Assembly: GCA_016871215.1 (NCBI GenBank)
Contig: VFZK01000003.1
Location: forward strand, 1 to 41,547
Source of the DNA: Acidimicrobiia bacterium
GTDB lineage: Bacteria; Acidobacteriota; Terriglobia; Versatilivoradales; Versatilivoraceae
Direction of reading: 5' to 3'
DNA length: 41,547 nucleotides
Positions within the stretch are counted from its first letter, which is position 1, and the number at the start of each line of letters is the position of its first letter. Positions 27,708 to 35,505 of this stretch are shown here, piece after piece. The position numbers and the translations under genes were made by a program. The notes under the pieces are model-generated. The model worked only from the letters and a program-made list of their open reading frames with translations, had not been told where the DNA came from and did no database searches.

Positions 27708-28568
27708 TCAGCGCGTCTCCTGGAGTTTCTCCGTCAAAGCGTCTTCGAGGTGGCACCGGTGCTCTGCGAGCGCCTGCCTTTCTTGGACCCAGTACGTTTT
27801 GTTTCGACGGTCGAGAGTGCTGAAATCAACTTCGTGAGCATTGAATTCAGGACCCTCGACACACACGAACACCGTTCTTGCTCCGACCGTTGCACGGCAA
27901 CCTCCACACATTCCGGTTCCATCAATCATCACCGGATTCAGACTGACGACGGTCGGAATTCCGATGTCCCGAGTGACGTCAGCGACCGCACTCATCATCG
28001 GTATCGGACCGACTGCAAGGACAAAATCGATTCGTCTCGTTGCAATCAATTCCTTCAACTGGCCGGTGACAAACCCACGCCTGCCGTAGCTGCCATCGTC
28101 GGTGGTGACGAAAACCTCATCGCAAGCTCTTCTCATTTCGTCTTCGAGAATCACGAAATCTCTTGACCGGCCGCCAATGATGGAGATGGTGTGATTGCCA
28201 GCCTCCTTAAGCGCAACAGCGGTTGGATATGCGATCGCCGCTCCAACTCCCCCTCCAATGCTGATAGCTGTTCCGAAGTTCTCGATGTGAGACGGTCTGC
28301 CCAGCGGGCCGACAACGTCTGAAATGAACTCGCCGGCTCCGAGTGCATTGAGCTGTTTTGTCGTCTTGCCGATTCCCTGTACGATGATCGTCACGGTTCC
28401 TTTGGACGCGTCAGAGTCGGCTATGGTGAGGGGTATTCGTTCTCCCTCATCGTCAATTCTGATGATGACAAACTGGCCAGGCTTTCTTTTCAAGGCAATC
28501 TTCGGTGCCTCGACTTCAAATCGCTTGATCTCTGGAGCCAGAAATACCGCAGACAAGATCTTGTGCAT
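27708..28568 (-). CDS. nfnA: NfnA/SudB, FAD/NAD-binding and [2Fe-2S] subunit
   Basis: 286 aa, the usual length for the small subunit of NADH-dependent ferredoxin:NADP+ oxidoreductase (NfnAB) or sulfide dehydrogenase SudB. The ferredoxin-reductase-type FAD domain shows KPGQFVIIRIDDEGERIPLTIAD. The NAD domain has SIGGGVGAAIAYPTA and VLAVGPIPMM. The [2Fe-2S]-type ligands sit in GTGMCGGCRATVG and FVCVEGPEFNAHEVDF. The complex transfers electrons between NADH, NADPH and ferredoxin. Its partner gene overlaps the same transcript downstream but is truncated, so the complex is probably non-functional unless a second nfnB exists. GAGGAG lies about 11 nt ahead of the ATG. Confidence 0.88.
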   Translation of the reverse strand: MHKILSAVFLAPEIKRFEVEAPKIALKRKPGQFVIIRIDDEGERIPLTIADSDASKGTVTIIVQGIGKTTKQLNALGAGEFISDVVGPLGRPSHIENFGTAISIGGGVGAAIAYPTAVALKEAGNHTISIIGGRSRDFVILEDEMRRACDEVFVTTDDGSYGRRGFVTGQLKELIATRRIDFVLAVGPIPMMSAVADVTRDIGIPTVVSLNPVMIDGTGMCGGCRATVGARTVFVCVEGPEFNAHEVDFSTLDRRNKTYWVQERQALAEHRCHLEDALTEKLQETR

Positions 28569-28938
28569 GTGAGCACTTGCTCCTCATCATTGACCTCCGC
28601 ATGAAGTTCATAGAACGATGTCGCGCTTCGCCTCGTTCAGAATCACTCAGACTGGCCCCGCATCCACGACCGACATCGAAAACGGGGGCTGAAGCGCTTC
28701 GTCCTCCCAGCCACACATTATTTTAGATCGGCAGAAGCATGGGTAGAAGTCTCAAGTTTGTCTGGCTCTCTGGCCGAGGGCAGGCGAGAAGACGGCGTCA
28801 TGCCTGTAGCGATTTCCAGCCCGTGGCGCAATTTCGCGCTGCGGTCGCGTCGGTACGTCGATCGTTTCGAACTCCGCCAACGGCTCACAGGCTTGCGCTT
28901 GAATCGTGCCCATTCTTTGGACAGGCAGTTGCCTGGAC
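28569..28938. other. Intergenic region upstream of nfnA
   Basis: 370 nt without a recognisable gene. Small frames on both strands show no family motif. A TAAAAT on the minus strand (about 28722-28727) could be a -10 box but lacks a matching -35. The right end joins the transposase remnant. Confidence 0.4.
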
Positions 28939-29208
28939 AAGCTGAAAAAACGCATCGAGACCGGACACTTGAAAAACTCCGACAAGATTCACCAAGTGCT
29001 CGGGCGACTACAGGAGCGCTATCCGCGCGTGGCGCGTTATTACCCTCTCCACTATGAGGCGGAGCAGCAGAAGCTTTCCTGGCGTGAAGAGGCTGACAAG
29101 AAAAGGATCGCTGAAAAGCTGGATGGCAGCTATGTGTTGAAAACAGACCGGCTGGACATGACGGCCGACGAGATCTGGCGCACCTACATTTCGCTGCCTG
29201 GATTCTAG
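28939..29208 (+). pseudogene. IS1634-type transposase remnant
   Basis: The plus-strand frame reads KLKKRIETGHLKNSDKIHQVLGRLQERYPRVARYY in its first part, then KKRIAEKLDGSYVLKTDRLDMTADEIWRTYISL, which is characteristic of the C-terminal half of IS1634/IS4-group transposases. Only about 90 residues remain of a protein usually over 500 aa, and no terminal inverted repeats are seen. The ATG at 28906 is probably accidental. The remnant ends exactly where the NYN-domain frame on the other strand loses similarity. Confidence 0.75.
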
Positions 29209-29310
29209 AAACTTAGCAATCCGGTCGAGCACCTGCTGGCGGGCTCGCAGATCTTTGAGGGAAAGAGATTTCGTGTGGCCAATGAGATTGTTGCCATCGA
29301 TCACGTACAT
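29208..29310 (-). pseudogene. Truncated NYN-domain (YacP-like) ribonuclease gene
   Basis: The first 34 codons from the ATG at 29310 read as a NYN/PIN-like domain start: MYVIDGNNLIGH, where the early Asp is the conserved metal ligand, followed by ARQQVLDRIAKF. After that the frame is antisense to the transposase remnant, so the remaining three quarters of the expected 150-170 aa are lost. The gene lies 78 nt downstream of bshA in the same direction and was probably the last gene of that operon. Confidence 0.68.
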
Positions 29311-29388
29311 CCGTTGAGCGCCTTCGCCAGGACTCGCATGGACACAGCCTAGCGACCGCTTGACCTCCTGGGCTTTGGCGCCTGGACA

Positions 29389-30531
29389 TCAGGGCCCAGG
29401 CGCGCTTTGCACCTCGGCGACCACCTGCTCATAGAACGCCTCATAGCGTTCAATGATCCGGTGAGAGCTGAAACCGTCCTGCGCGCGGTGGCGGGCGTTC
29501 GCACCCAGTTCCGTGCGTTTCGCATCATCCGAAAGGATCTCGACCGCTCGGGCAGCCATGCCGTCCACGTCTCCGACCGGAGCCAGAAACCCATCAATCT
29601 CGTTCCGAATGACCTCGGGAATGCCGCCAACGCTGGAAGCGACCACCGGAACCTCGCACGCCATCGCCTCCAACGCGACCAACCCAAACGATTCCGTCTC
29701 GCTGGGCAATAGCATCAGGTCAGAGATCGAAAGAATCTCCCCGATCGAGTCCTGTTTCCCGAGAAAAGTCACCTGGCACCCGAGCCGTTTGTTCCGCACC
29801 AGCCACTCCGCATTCGAGCGCTCGGGCCCGTCGCCGACCATCAGCAGGCGTGAGGGAACGCGCTGATGAACCCGATCGAAAATCTCAATCACGTCCATCA
29901 CGCGTTTTACCGGACGGAAATTCGATACGTGCACCAGAATGCGCTCTCCCCGCGGTGCGAGCTTGCGCTTCAGGCTTTCGTCCTCCGAACGGCGGAACAC
30001 ATCGCAGTTCACGAAGTTGGGAATCATCTCGATCGGACGGCTGAGATCAAACTCCCGATAAGTGAGGTCGCGCAGGTAAACGGATACCGCCGTGACTCCA
30101 TCGCTCTTCTCGATCGAGAACTTGGTAATCGGCAAATAAGAGCGGTCGTTCCCGACCAGTGTGATGTCGGTCCCATGCAACGTGGTGATGACCGGCAGCC
30201 GGTGCGGCCGCAACATCTCTTTGGCCAGGTAAGCGCTGACGGAGTGCGGGATGGCATAGTGAACGTGCAGCAAGTCCAGACTTTGATTCAAAGCCACGTC
30301 GGCCATTTTCGTCGCCAGCGCTAGCGCATAGGGCGGGTGTTCGAAGAGAGGATAGTTCAGCATCTCGACTTCGTAAAAATGGATACGTTCGCTCGTGTAG
30401 TTCAGCTTGATGGGAACCGCGTAGCTGATGAAGTGGATCTCGTGGCCGCGCGCCGCAAGCTCTTTCCCGATTTCGGTGGCAACCACACCGCTGCCACCAT
30501 AGGTTGGATAGCACGTGATCCCGATCTTCAT
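29389..30531 (-). CDS. bshA: N-acetyl-alpha-D-glucosaminyl L-malate synthase BshA
   Basis: GT4 glycosyltransferase, 380 aa, joining UDP-GlcNAc to L-malate in the first step of bacillithiol synthesis. The N-terminus MKIGITCYPTYGGSGVVATEIG is characteristic of BshA, with HVHYAIPHSVSA, TTLHGTDITLVG and NFRPVKRV. The nucleotide-sugar site reads ETESFGLVALEAMACEVPVVAS. The ATG at 30531 overlaps the bshB1 stop by 4 nt (ATGA); a much longer upstream frame (to 30939) is a shadow over bshB1. Cytoplasmic. The ligase-like BshC is not in this window. Confidence 0.93.
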   Translation of the reverse strand: MKIGITCYPTYGGSGVVATEIGKELAARGHEIHFISYAVPIKLNYTSERIHFYEVEMLNYPLFEHPPYALALATKMADVALNQSLDLLHVHYAIPHSVSAYLAKEMLRPHRLPVITTLHGTDITLVGNDRSYLPITKFSIEKSDGVTAVSVYLRDLTYREFDLSRPIEMIPNFVNCDVFRRSEDESLKRKLAPRGERILVHVSNFRPVKRVMDVIEIFDRVHQRVPSRLLMVGDGPERSNAEWLVRNKRLGCQVTFLGKQDSIGEILSISDLMLLPSETESFGLVALEAMACEVPVVASSVGGIPEVIRNEIDGFLAPVGDVDGMAARAVEILSDDAKRTELGANARHRAQDGFSSHRIIERYEAFYEQVVAEVQSAPGP

Positions 30532-31250
30532 AGAGCCCGTTCCTTCTCTGTGAAGAAGCGAACGGGATCTTCCACCGCCAGCGCTTCTTTGCAATAGAAC
30601 GCCTCGGCGTATTTCGTCTGAATCAGCGTGCCGTAGTAGCGATTCAGGCCTTCCAAGGCAGGCAGAAACTCGGGAACGCTCAAGTAGGTCTGGGGTTCGA
30701 GCGACTTCGGATCGAACAATTGCGACTGGAAAGCTTTGACGGCCTGTATCTTCTTGTCGAACTGGCGTGTGATGTCCACGAAGAAACTGGGCTGCAGGGT
30801 GTGTGGAATCATGAAGTAGAAAATCCTGGCGGGCCGGAAGCGCTGCTGGTTCGTATCGATTTTGGCCAGGCCGGAGAGGTAGCACGCCTGCGCCACGATC
30901 CGGCTGGTGTAGATGTGATCCGGATGCCGGTCGTCCCAATAGTGGGTGAAAACCAAGTTTGGCCGATACTTCCGCAAGACACGAACAACCCGCAGCCGCG
31001 CTTCCGGAGTGTCGAAGATCGAGCCGTCTTTCAGCTTCAGGTTCTCGCGAACGCTCAATCCCATGATTTCGGCTGACGCCTTCGCCTCGCGCGCTCTTAT
31101 GGCAGGGGTGCCGCGGCTGCCCAGCTCTCCACGAACCATGTCGACCACACCAACGCGATAGCCGCGCTCTGCCAGCTTGATGAAGGTACCGCTCACGGCA
31201 AGCTCGATGTCGTCGGGATGCGCGCCAATCGCCAGTGCGTCAAGTTTCAT
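30528..31250 (-). CDS. bshB1: Bacillithiol biosynthesis deacetylase BshB1
   Basis: Zn-dependent LmbE/PIG-L-family deacetylase, 240 aa from the ATG at 31250 (six codons into the open frame). It removes acetate from GlcNAc-malate in the second step of bacillithiol synthesis. Metal-site motifs are AIGAHPDDIEL near the N-terminus and HYWDDRHPDH in the middle. VRGELGSRGTPAIRAREAKAS is typical of BshB1. The start lies inside the last codons of tsaE (11-nt overlap) and the stop overlaps the bshA start, so all three are translationally coupled. Confidence 0.93.
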   Translation of the reverse strand: MKLDALAIGAHPDDIELAVSGTFIKLAERGYRVGVVDMVRGELGSRGTPAIRAREAKASAEIMGLSVRENLKLKDGSIFDTPEARLRVVRVLRKYRPNLVFTHYWDDRHPDHIYTSRIVAQACYLSGLAKIDTNQQRFRPARIFYFMIPHTLQPSFFVDITRQFDKKIQAVKAFQSQLFDPKSLEPQTYLSVPEFLPALEGLNRYYGTLIQTKYAEAFYCKEALAVEDPVRFFTEKERAL

Positions 31251-31683
31251 CGAGGCTCGTGGGTCCAATCTCGATCAGGCGTTGGTCGTTTCCAAGATCG
31301 TGAATTCTCACTCTAACAGCACCGGGCAGGTCGACGTTGCCTAACTTCTCCGCCCACTCCACCAGAATCACTGCCCGCTGGGCGAAAATCTCTTCCAAGT
31401 CCAAAGAGCGCAGGTCCTCTCGACTCTCCAGCCGGTAGAGATCGATGTGAAAAACCTTCACGCGCAAGTCGTACTCGTTGATCAGCGTGAACGACGGGCT
31501 GGTGACGTCGTCTGGATCAGGCTGTCCAAGGCCGCAGACCAGACCTTTGGCGAATACCGTCTTGCCGGCGCCCAGATTTCCTTCAAGAAAGAAAATTGCA
31601 GGCTCGTTCAGCGATTCGCCGATGGATTTCGCGACTCCAAAAGTTTCCTCGCTCGAGTGCGAGACGATCGAGCCGAAACGCAT
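31240..31683 (-). CDS. tsaE: tRNA threonylcarbamoyladenosine biosynthesis ATPase TsaE
   Basis: 147 aa from the ATG at 31683, which shares bases with the nnr stop (TGATG); an upstream GTG at 31686 is also possible. The Walker A motif GNLGAGKT is at residues 35-42. VTSPSFTLINEY, FHIDLYRL and LVEWAEK are the family signatures. TsaE drives the TsaBD complex that installs t6A at position 37 of ANN-decoding tRNAs. The partners TsaB and TsaD are not in the window. Confidence 0.95.
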   Translation of the reverse strand: MRFGSIVSHSSEETFGVAKSIGESLNEPAIFFLEGNLGAGKTVFAKGLVCGLGQPDPDDVTSPSFTLINEYDLRVKVFHIDLYRLESREDLRSLDLEEIFAQRAVILVEWAEKLGNVDLPGAVRVRIHDLGNDQRLIEIGPTSLDET

Positions 31684-33356
31684 CACCGTGTGGTGGAGGC
31701 CCTGTCTTCGAGCCTCAGAAACGCAGCCGGCAGGCAGGCCATGATGTCCGAGGCCAGGAGCGATTTCTCTCCTTGCCTCTCGGCGGCCTTGTCCCCTGCC
31801 AAGCCGTGTAGATAGACACCGAGCGCAATCGTCTGTTCCAACAGCCTGGACTCGGAGGAGGCTTCCTTTGCGCCTTCGCGAAGCTCATTCGCCTGCCGCG
31901 TCGTTTCGAGGGACGGTAGGCCAGCCAAGACTTGGCCCAACAAGCCGGCCAGAATCCCGGCCAGAACGTCACCCGAACCGCCGGTCGCCATCCCTGGATT
32001 TCCGGTCGGGTTCACGAACACTTCCCCCGAGGGCGACACGTAAATCGTGCGGTGCCCCTTCAACACCAGGTGCAATCCCTGCTGTCGGGCAAAGTCACGC
32101 GCGATGCCAACGCGGTTGGCCTGGACCTCGGCAGTGGAACAGCCCAGCAACCGGGCAAATTCCCCAGGATGGGGCGTCAAGACGAGCAGCCGATTCCTGC
32201 CATCCAGTTCCGCCGCGTGGCCCACAAAGGCATTGATACCGTCGGCATCCAGCACCACTGGCACCGTCGTTTCAGCTAGCAGCCGGCGAACGAAGCTTGC
32301 TGTTTCCGTGTGTCCGCCCAGGCCGGGACCAACTACCAACAGATCCTTTTTCGTCACAATCGCGTTCACACGGCCGTAGTCGAACGACCTGGTGGAGATC
32401 CCTCCTGATTCGGTCGCATCCAAGGGCTCGGTCATCACTTCGAGCATCTGTGCCGCAACGACGGGAAGGCACGGCGCAGGCGTGGCCAGCGTTACCAGAC
32501 CCGCGCCCGCTAGCAGAGCCGACCTCGCCGCCAGCGCGGCCGCGCCGGTCTTTCCCACTGAACCGGCTATTGCGAGGACGTGGCCATAATCTCCCTTGTG
32601 AGAATCTCCTTTGCGATGGAAATGCCGGAGCGCGACCGCAGCTTCGTCCTCACTGAGAACGTTGAGCCAATGAGCCGGGACGTCGACAAGTTCGACAGGC
32701 GACCCGATTGGAACCAGCACCCACCGCTGAATCGCAGCTTCTGAAGAGGCGAACGCATGGGCGGGTTTAGGTGCGGTGAAGGTGACCGTCAGCTCGCAAC
32801 GAGGCGCAAGGCAGTCGGCGCTTTCCGTCATCGCATCGCAGTCCAGGCCGGAAGGAATATCTACGGCTACGATTCGCGGGAAGCGCCTCATCTGCTGGAT
32901 GACCGATCCCAGGAAGCCGCTAACAGGCAGGCGAACACCCGTGCCCAGCAGAGCATCGACGAGCAAATCGGCCTCCAGGCCTTGAAAGAGGCGCTGAACG
33001 TGCTCCTCGGTAGCGTCTCGCTCCGTTACGGTCCGAATCGAACCGTTCATCCTCTGAAGGATCGATAGATTCACCGCGGCGTCGCCGCGGATTTCATCAG
33101 GAAAGGCAAACAGCAGCACCTGAGGCTCGATGCGCCTCAACATGAGATGGCGTGCCACCACAAACCCATCGCCGCCGTTGTTGCCTTTGCCACAGCAGAC
33201 GGCAACGCGCAATTGGGTCAAATCCGGAAAATGCGCCTCCATGGCGCAGACGACTCCGCTGCCGGCGTTCTCCATCAGCAAAAGGCTGGGGATTCCATAG
33301 CGCTCGGTGGACAGCCGGTCGACTTCGCGCATCTGGGAAGCCGTCAAGATTTTCAT
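31683..33356 (-). CDS. nnr: Bifunctional NAD(P)H-hydrate repair enzyme Nnr
   Basis: 557 aa, with an N-terminal YjeF_N epimerase (NnrE, about 1-215; GKGNNGGDGFVVARHL near 56-71, AVDIPSGLDCD) and a C-terminal ADP-dependent dehydratase of ribokinase fold (NnrD, about 235-545; KGDYGHVLAIAGSVGKTGAAALAARSAL, VVLDADGINAF, LTPHPGEFARL, TGNPGMATGGSGDVLAG). The enzyme restores damaged NADHX and NADPHX. An insert of about 20 residues (SLETTRQANELREGAKEASS) follows the GGSGDVLAG helix. It heads the nnr-tsaE-bshB1-bshA operon and has a promoter at 33421-33448. Confidence 0.94.
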   Translation of the reverse strand: MKILTASQMREVDRLSTERYGIPSLLLMENAGSGVVCAMEAHFPDLTQLRVAVCCGKGNNGGDGFVVARHLMLRRIEPQVLLFAFPDEIRGDAAVNLSILQRMNGSIRTVTERDATEEHVQRLFQGLEADLLVDALLGTGVRLPVSGFLGSVIQQMRRFPRIVAVDIPSGLDCDAMTESADCLAPRCELTVTFTAPKPAHAFASSEAAIQRWVLVPIGSPVELVDVPAHWLNVLSEDEAAVALRHFHRKGDSHKGDYGHVLAIAGSVGKTGAAALAARSALLAGAGLVTLATPAPCLPVVAAQMLEVMTEPLDATESGGISTRSFDYGRVNAIVTKKDLLVVGPGLGGHTETASFVRRLLAETTVPVVLDADGINAFVGHAAELDGRNRLLVLTPHPGEFARLLGCSTAEVQANRVGIARDFARQQGLHLVLKGHRTIYVSPSGEVFVNPTGNPGMATGGSGDVLAGILAGLLGQVLAGLPSLETTRQANELREGAKEASSESRLLEQTIALGVYLHGLAGDKAAERQGEKSLLASDIMACLPAAFLRLEDRASTTR

Positions 33357-33420
33357 CGGGTCAGCCTGCCGCCGTCAGCCCGAAACTGCCCGTGCAGTTC
33401 TGGAGTTCCGGTGGCCTGGA

Positions 33421-33448
33421 ATCTTAGCGGAGCAAAGGGCAGAGTCAA
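33421..33448 (-). promoter_or_regulatory. Sigma70 promoter for the nnr-tsaE-bshB1-bshA operon
   Basis: On the minus strand TTGACT (33443-33448), 16-nt spacer, TAAGAT (33421-33426). The predicted start is about 58 nt upstream of the nnr ATG. The -35 has five and the -10 four consensus bases. Confidence 0.6.
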
Positions 33449-33483
33449 GACAAATTGCCCCCGAGAAGCGTCGTCTTCCTGGG

Positions 33484-33512
33484 TTGACATCCCTGGGTGA
33501 GTCTCTTACAGT
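33484..33512 (+). promoter_or_regulatory. Sigma70 promoter for the small membrane protein gene
   Basis: Consensus TTGACA (33484-33489), 17-nt spacer, TACAGT (33507-33512). It is divergent from the nnr promoter and drives towards the hairpin at 33519 and the small gene at 33596. Confidence 0.65.
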
Positions 33513-33518
33513 TTTATT

Positions 33519-33553
33519 TGACTCATCCGCACGGCATGCATGCCGATGAGTCA
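33519..33553 (+). promoter_or_regulatory. Hairpin at the transcription start of the small membrane protein gene
   Basis: TGACTCATC (33519-33527) pairs with GATGAGTCA (33545-33553); a 5-nt bulge then leads to an inner GGCATGCATGCC palindrome (33533-33544). The hairpin begins at the expected +1 of the 33484-33512 promoter, so it is either an operator for a dimeric regulator or a 5'-UTR stem. Confidence 0.55.
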
Positions 33554-33595
33554 TTGAGGTCGTGAGTTCAGTCGAAGACAAAAACGGGTTGGACG

Positions 33596-33871
33596 ATGCG
33601 GAACACTGACGTTTACTTTCCAATTCTCTTGGGCCTGGCGTTGTTCCTGATCGCCGTGTTCGTCGTGGCGTTCTTCAGGAATCGCTGGCGCGCTGGTTTG
33701 AAACAAAGGCGAGGGCACAAAGTGGATGCGAAAGAAGAGTTCTATTGCGTGCGAAGCAGTTTGAAGCAAATCAACGAGAGTTTTCACGTCGCGCAGATCG
33801 TCTTCACCAACCGAAAAGACTGCACCTTGACCGCGCAAGGCGAAGTACGCTGCCTCTCTGCCGACGAATAA
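33596..33871 (+). CDS. Small single-pass membrane protein, function unknown
   Basis: 91 aa. Residues about 9-27 (PILLGLALFLIAVFVVAFF) form one membrane segment followed by RNRWRAGLKQRRGHK, so by the positive-inside rule the C-terminal 60 residues should be cytoplasmic. That tail has three cysteines and no recognised domain. There is no clear ribosome site, but a good promoter lies upstream, which supports this frame over the 140-codon antisense frame at 33551-33973. Confidence 0.55.
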   Translation: MRNTDVYFPILLGLALFLIAVFVVAFFRNRWRAGLKQRRGHKVDAKEEFYCVRSSLKQINESFHVAQIVFTNRKDCTLTAQGEVRCLSADE

Positions 33872-33905
33872 CCCGCAGACCGTCCGCTTGTCTTGTTTGC
33901 TCCAT

Positions 33906-34787
33906 TCACCCGAAATACTCTTGAATCTTCCCCCGCAGAAAGGTGACAGACTCCTGTAGTTCCGCCATGCCATTCACGCCGTCCTCGATGGAGACCCAGC
34001 CATCGAATCCCGCGGCTTTCAGAATAGAAAAGATCTGATTGTAGTCATTCAGCCCTTTGCCAATCACCCCGTGCTTGAGATTCTTGGCGTAGCCGAGAGA
34101 GCCGTCTTGAGTCTTCAAGTCTTCCAGCGTGCCGCTCTCCAGATAGCGATCCGAAGCGTGCATCGTCACTACCCTGTGCTTGACGGCCTCCAGCAGCACC
34201 AAGGGATCTTCGCCTGCCACAATGGCGTTGGAGGGATCGAAGTTAACCCCGAACCACGGCGAATCAATCTGACCGACTATCTCCAGAAAGACCTCCCGTT
34301 TCTGGGCAAACTCCGGGTACCGCCAGTAATTGTCTTTGTAATGATTCTCCATGATGAGGACGACGCCTCGCTTGGCGGCATGATCGAGGCAGGTTCGAAT
34401 GCAGTCCACCACCCACGCTACGCCCTGCTGCCTGGAAACTTCCGGGTAAGCCTGCCCGGACAACACACGGCAGAATCTTCCGCCAAAACGAGCCGTCAGA
34501 TCGATCATCGCGTTCTGCTTCACAATTTCTTCCCGCCGTTGCGCTGGATCGGCAATCGTGAAGTTGGGCGAGTAGCAGAGCATTGGCATTTCCAGTTTCT
34601 TGGCCTGCAACGCCTGTTTGACGCGCTCGAGGGCCGGCGCTTCGAGTGAGTCGACAAATCCAGAGTAGAACTCCAACCCATCGACGTCCAAGGTAGACGC
34701 CATTTCGATCCACTCGAAGATCGTCATCGAATGATCCACGCAAAGAGCGTCCATGAAGCACTTCGGAAAAGCAGCGAGTTTGACCAT
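33906..34787 (-). CDS. Sugar phosphate isomerase/epimerase-type TIM barrel
   Basis: 293 aa, xylose isomerase-like superfamily. Visible elements: LDVDGLEFYSGF, GVVLIMENHYKDNYW (first metal Glu), WFGVNFDPSNAIVAGEDP (Asp), VVTMHASDRY (His) and WVSIEDGVNGM (last Glu). These give a complete metal site, as in D-psicose/tagatose epimerases and inosose isomerases. No signal peptide. It is separate from the isomerase at 22514 and only distantly similar. Upstream is the tRNA-Gly gene with its terminator, so it needs its own promoter, which was not identified. Confidence 0.88.
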   Translation of the reverse strand: MVKLAAFPKCFMDALCVDHSMTIFEWIEMASTLDVDGLEFYSGFVDSLEAPALERVKQALQAKKLEMPMLCYSPNFTIADPAQRREEIVKQNAMIDLTARFGGRFCRVLSGQAYPEVSRQQGVAWVVDCIRTCLDHAAKRGVVLIMENHYKDNYWRYPEFAQKREVFLEIVGQIDSPWFGVNFDPSNAIVAGEDPLVLLEAVKHRVVTMHASDRYLESGTLEDLKTQDGSLGYAKNLKHGVIGKGLNDYNQIFSILKAAGFDGWVSIEDGVNGMAELQESVTFLRGKIQEYFG

Positions 34788-34866
34788 AGGCCGGTCACCC
34801 GGGGCACTCGGCGGCCAGTACCAGACTCAGAATGGAACTAGGACTGAGAGCCAACTGCAACACACG

Positions 34867-34948
34867 AAAAAATAGGCAGCCGATAAATGTTCTCGAAGGA
34901 AAAGCGAGTCAGGGCTAGAGCTCTGACGACCCATTTATCAGCTGCCTA
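34867..34948 (-). terminator. Branched terminator-like structured element behind tRNA-Gly
   Basis: On the minus strand a 17-bp stem (34932-34948 with 34873-34889; one position pairs only as G-U in minus-strand RNA) is followed at once by six T residues (34867-34872). The 42-nt loop contains two further hairpins: GTCAG/CTGAC (34908-34912, 34923-34927) with an inner GC-UCUA-GC tip, and CTCG/CGAG (34892-34895, 34905-34908). The stem begins 3 nt after the tRNA CCA. It works on paper as an intrinsic terminator, but the three-way junction is unusually elaborate and could be a processed small RNA. Confidence 0.7.
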
Positions 34949-34951
34949 ACT

Positions 34952-35026
<75 letters not shown>

Positions 35027-35038
35027 ACTTCGCGAAAA

Positions 35039-35067
35039 ATACTAGTGACCGGGTGCAGAAATGTCAA
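35039..35067 (-). promoter_or_regulatory. Sigma70 promoter of tRNA-Gly
   Basis: Minus-strand TTGACA (35062-35067), 17-nt spacer, TAGTAT (35039-35044). The predicted start is 5-7 nt upstream of the tRNA 5' end at 35026. Confidence 0.8.
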
Positions 35068-35469
35068 CCGATTTTCTGGCGCCGCCAAGGTCTGCTCGAG
35101 GTTCAGCAGGCCCTTGTTTGAGGCCGCGCTCTTGGGCGCAGTTGATCGCTGCGCAGCCGGCCCTGCAACGGTCGGCGGGAACTCCCCTGACATTGCACCC
35201 CTCCACGAAAAGCTCGATCGAACACAATCCCGGTAACGATTGGAAAAAGCCTTTGCCTTTTCCAGCTGCGTGGGTCAAGATTAACCCGTTCTAACAAGTC
35301 CTGACCTTCAGTTCCGGCGCACTGGCGTGCGGCACTACAAGCACCTGCGCGTCGCGCGCATGTCCCCGTGGGAAAGGCGCAAGCTCCAGGTTCTCGAGCA
35401 GGCAGGAACTGCCGAGTGGAGGCGCCCAGCCTGCCAAGGTTGGCGACTGCCTGCCGTCATGCGTCGTTG

Positions 35470-35498
35470 TTGGCGAGAAATCCGGGTTAGAGTATCCT
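35470..35498 (+). promoter_or_regulatory. Candidate promoter giving a leaderless mRNA for 35506
   Basis: TTGGCG (35470-35475), 17-nt spacer, TATCCT (35493-35498). Transcription would start at about 35505-35506, the A of the ATG. No ribosome-binding site lies between the -10 and the ATG, which agrees with leaderless initiation. Confidence 0.5.
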
Positions 35499-35505
35499 TT
35501 GCGGC

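Larger units (their letters stand above)
35027..35505. other. Intergenic region between tRNA-Gly and the second PSCyt gene
   Basis: 479 nt. The left end holds the tRNA promoter and the right end a candidate promoter for 35506. The middle has only overlapping small frames on both strands without family motifs. Confidence 0.5.

Noticed and set aside
28752-28985. 77-codon minus-strand frame next to the IS remnant
   Set aside because: Looks partly protein-like but matches nothing I recognise and overlaps the transposase remnant; too weak to call.
30532-30939. N-terminal extension of bshA to 30939
   Set aside because: Antisense-frame reading over bshB1; the ATG at 30531 gives the standard BshA N-terminus and an ATGA overlap.
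33551-33973. 140-codon minus-strand frame opposite the small membrane protein
   Set aside because: No motif or ribosome site, whereas the plus strand has a promoter and a clear membrane segment.
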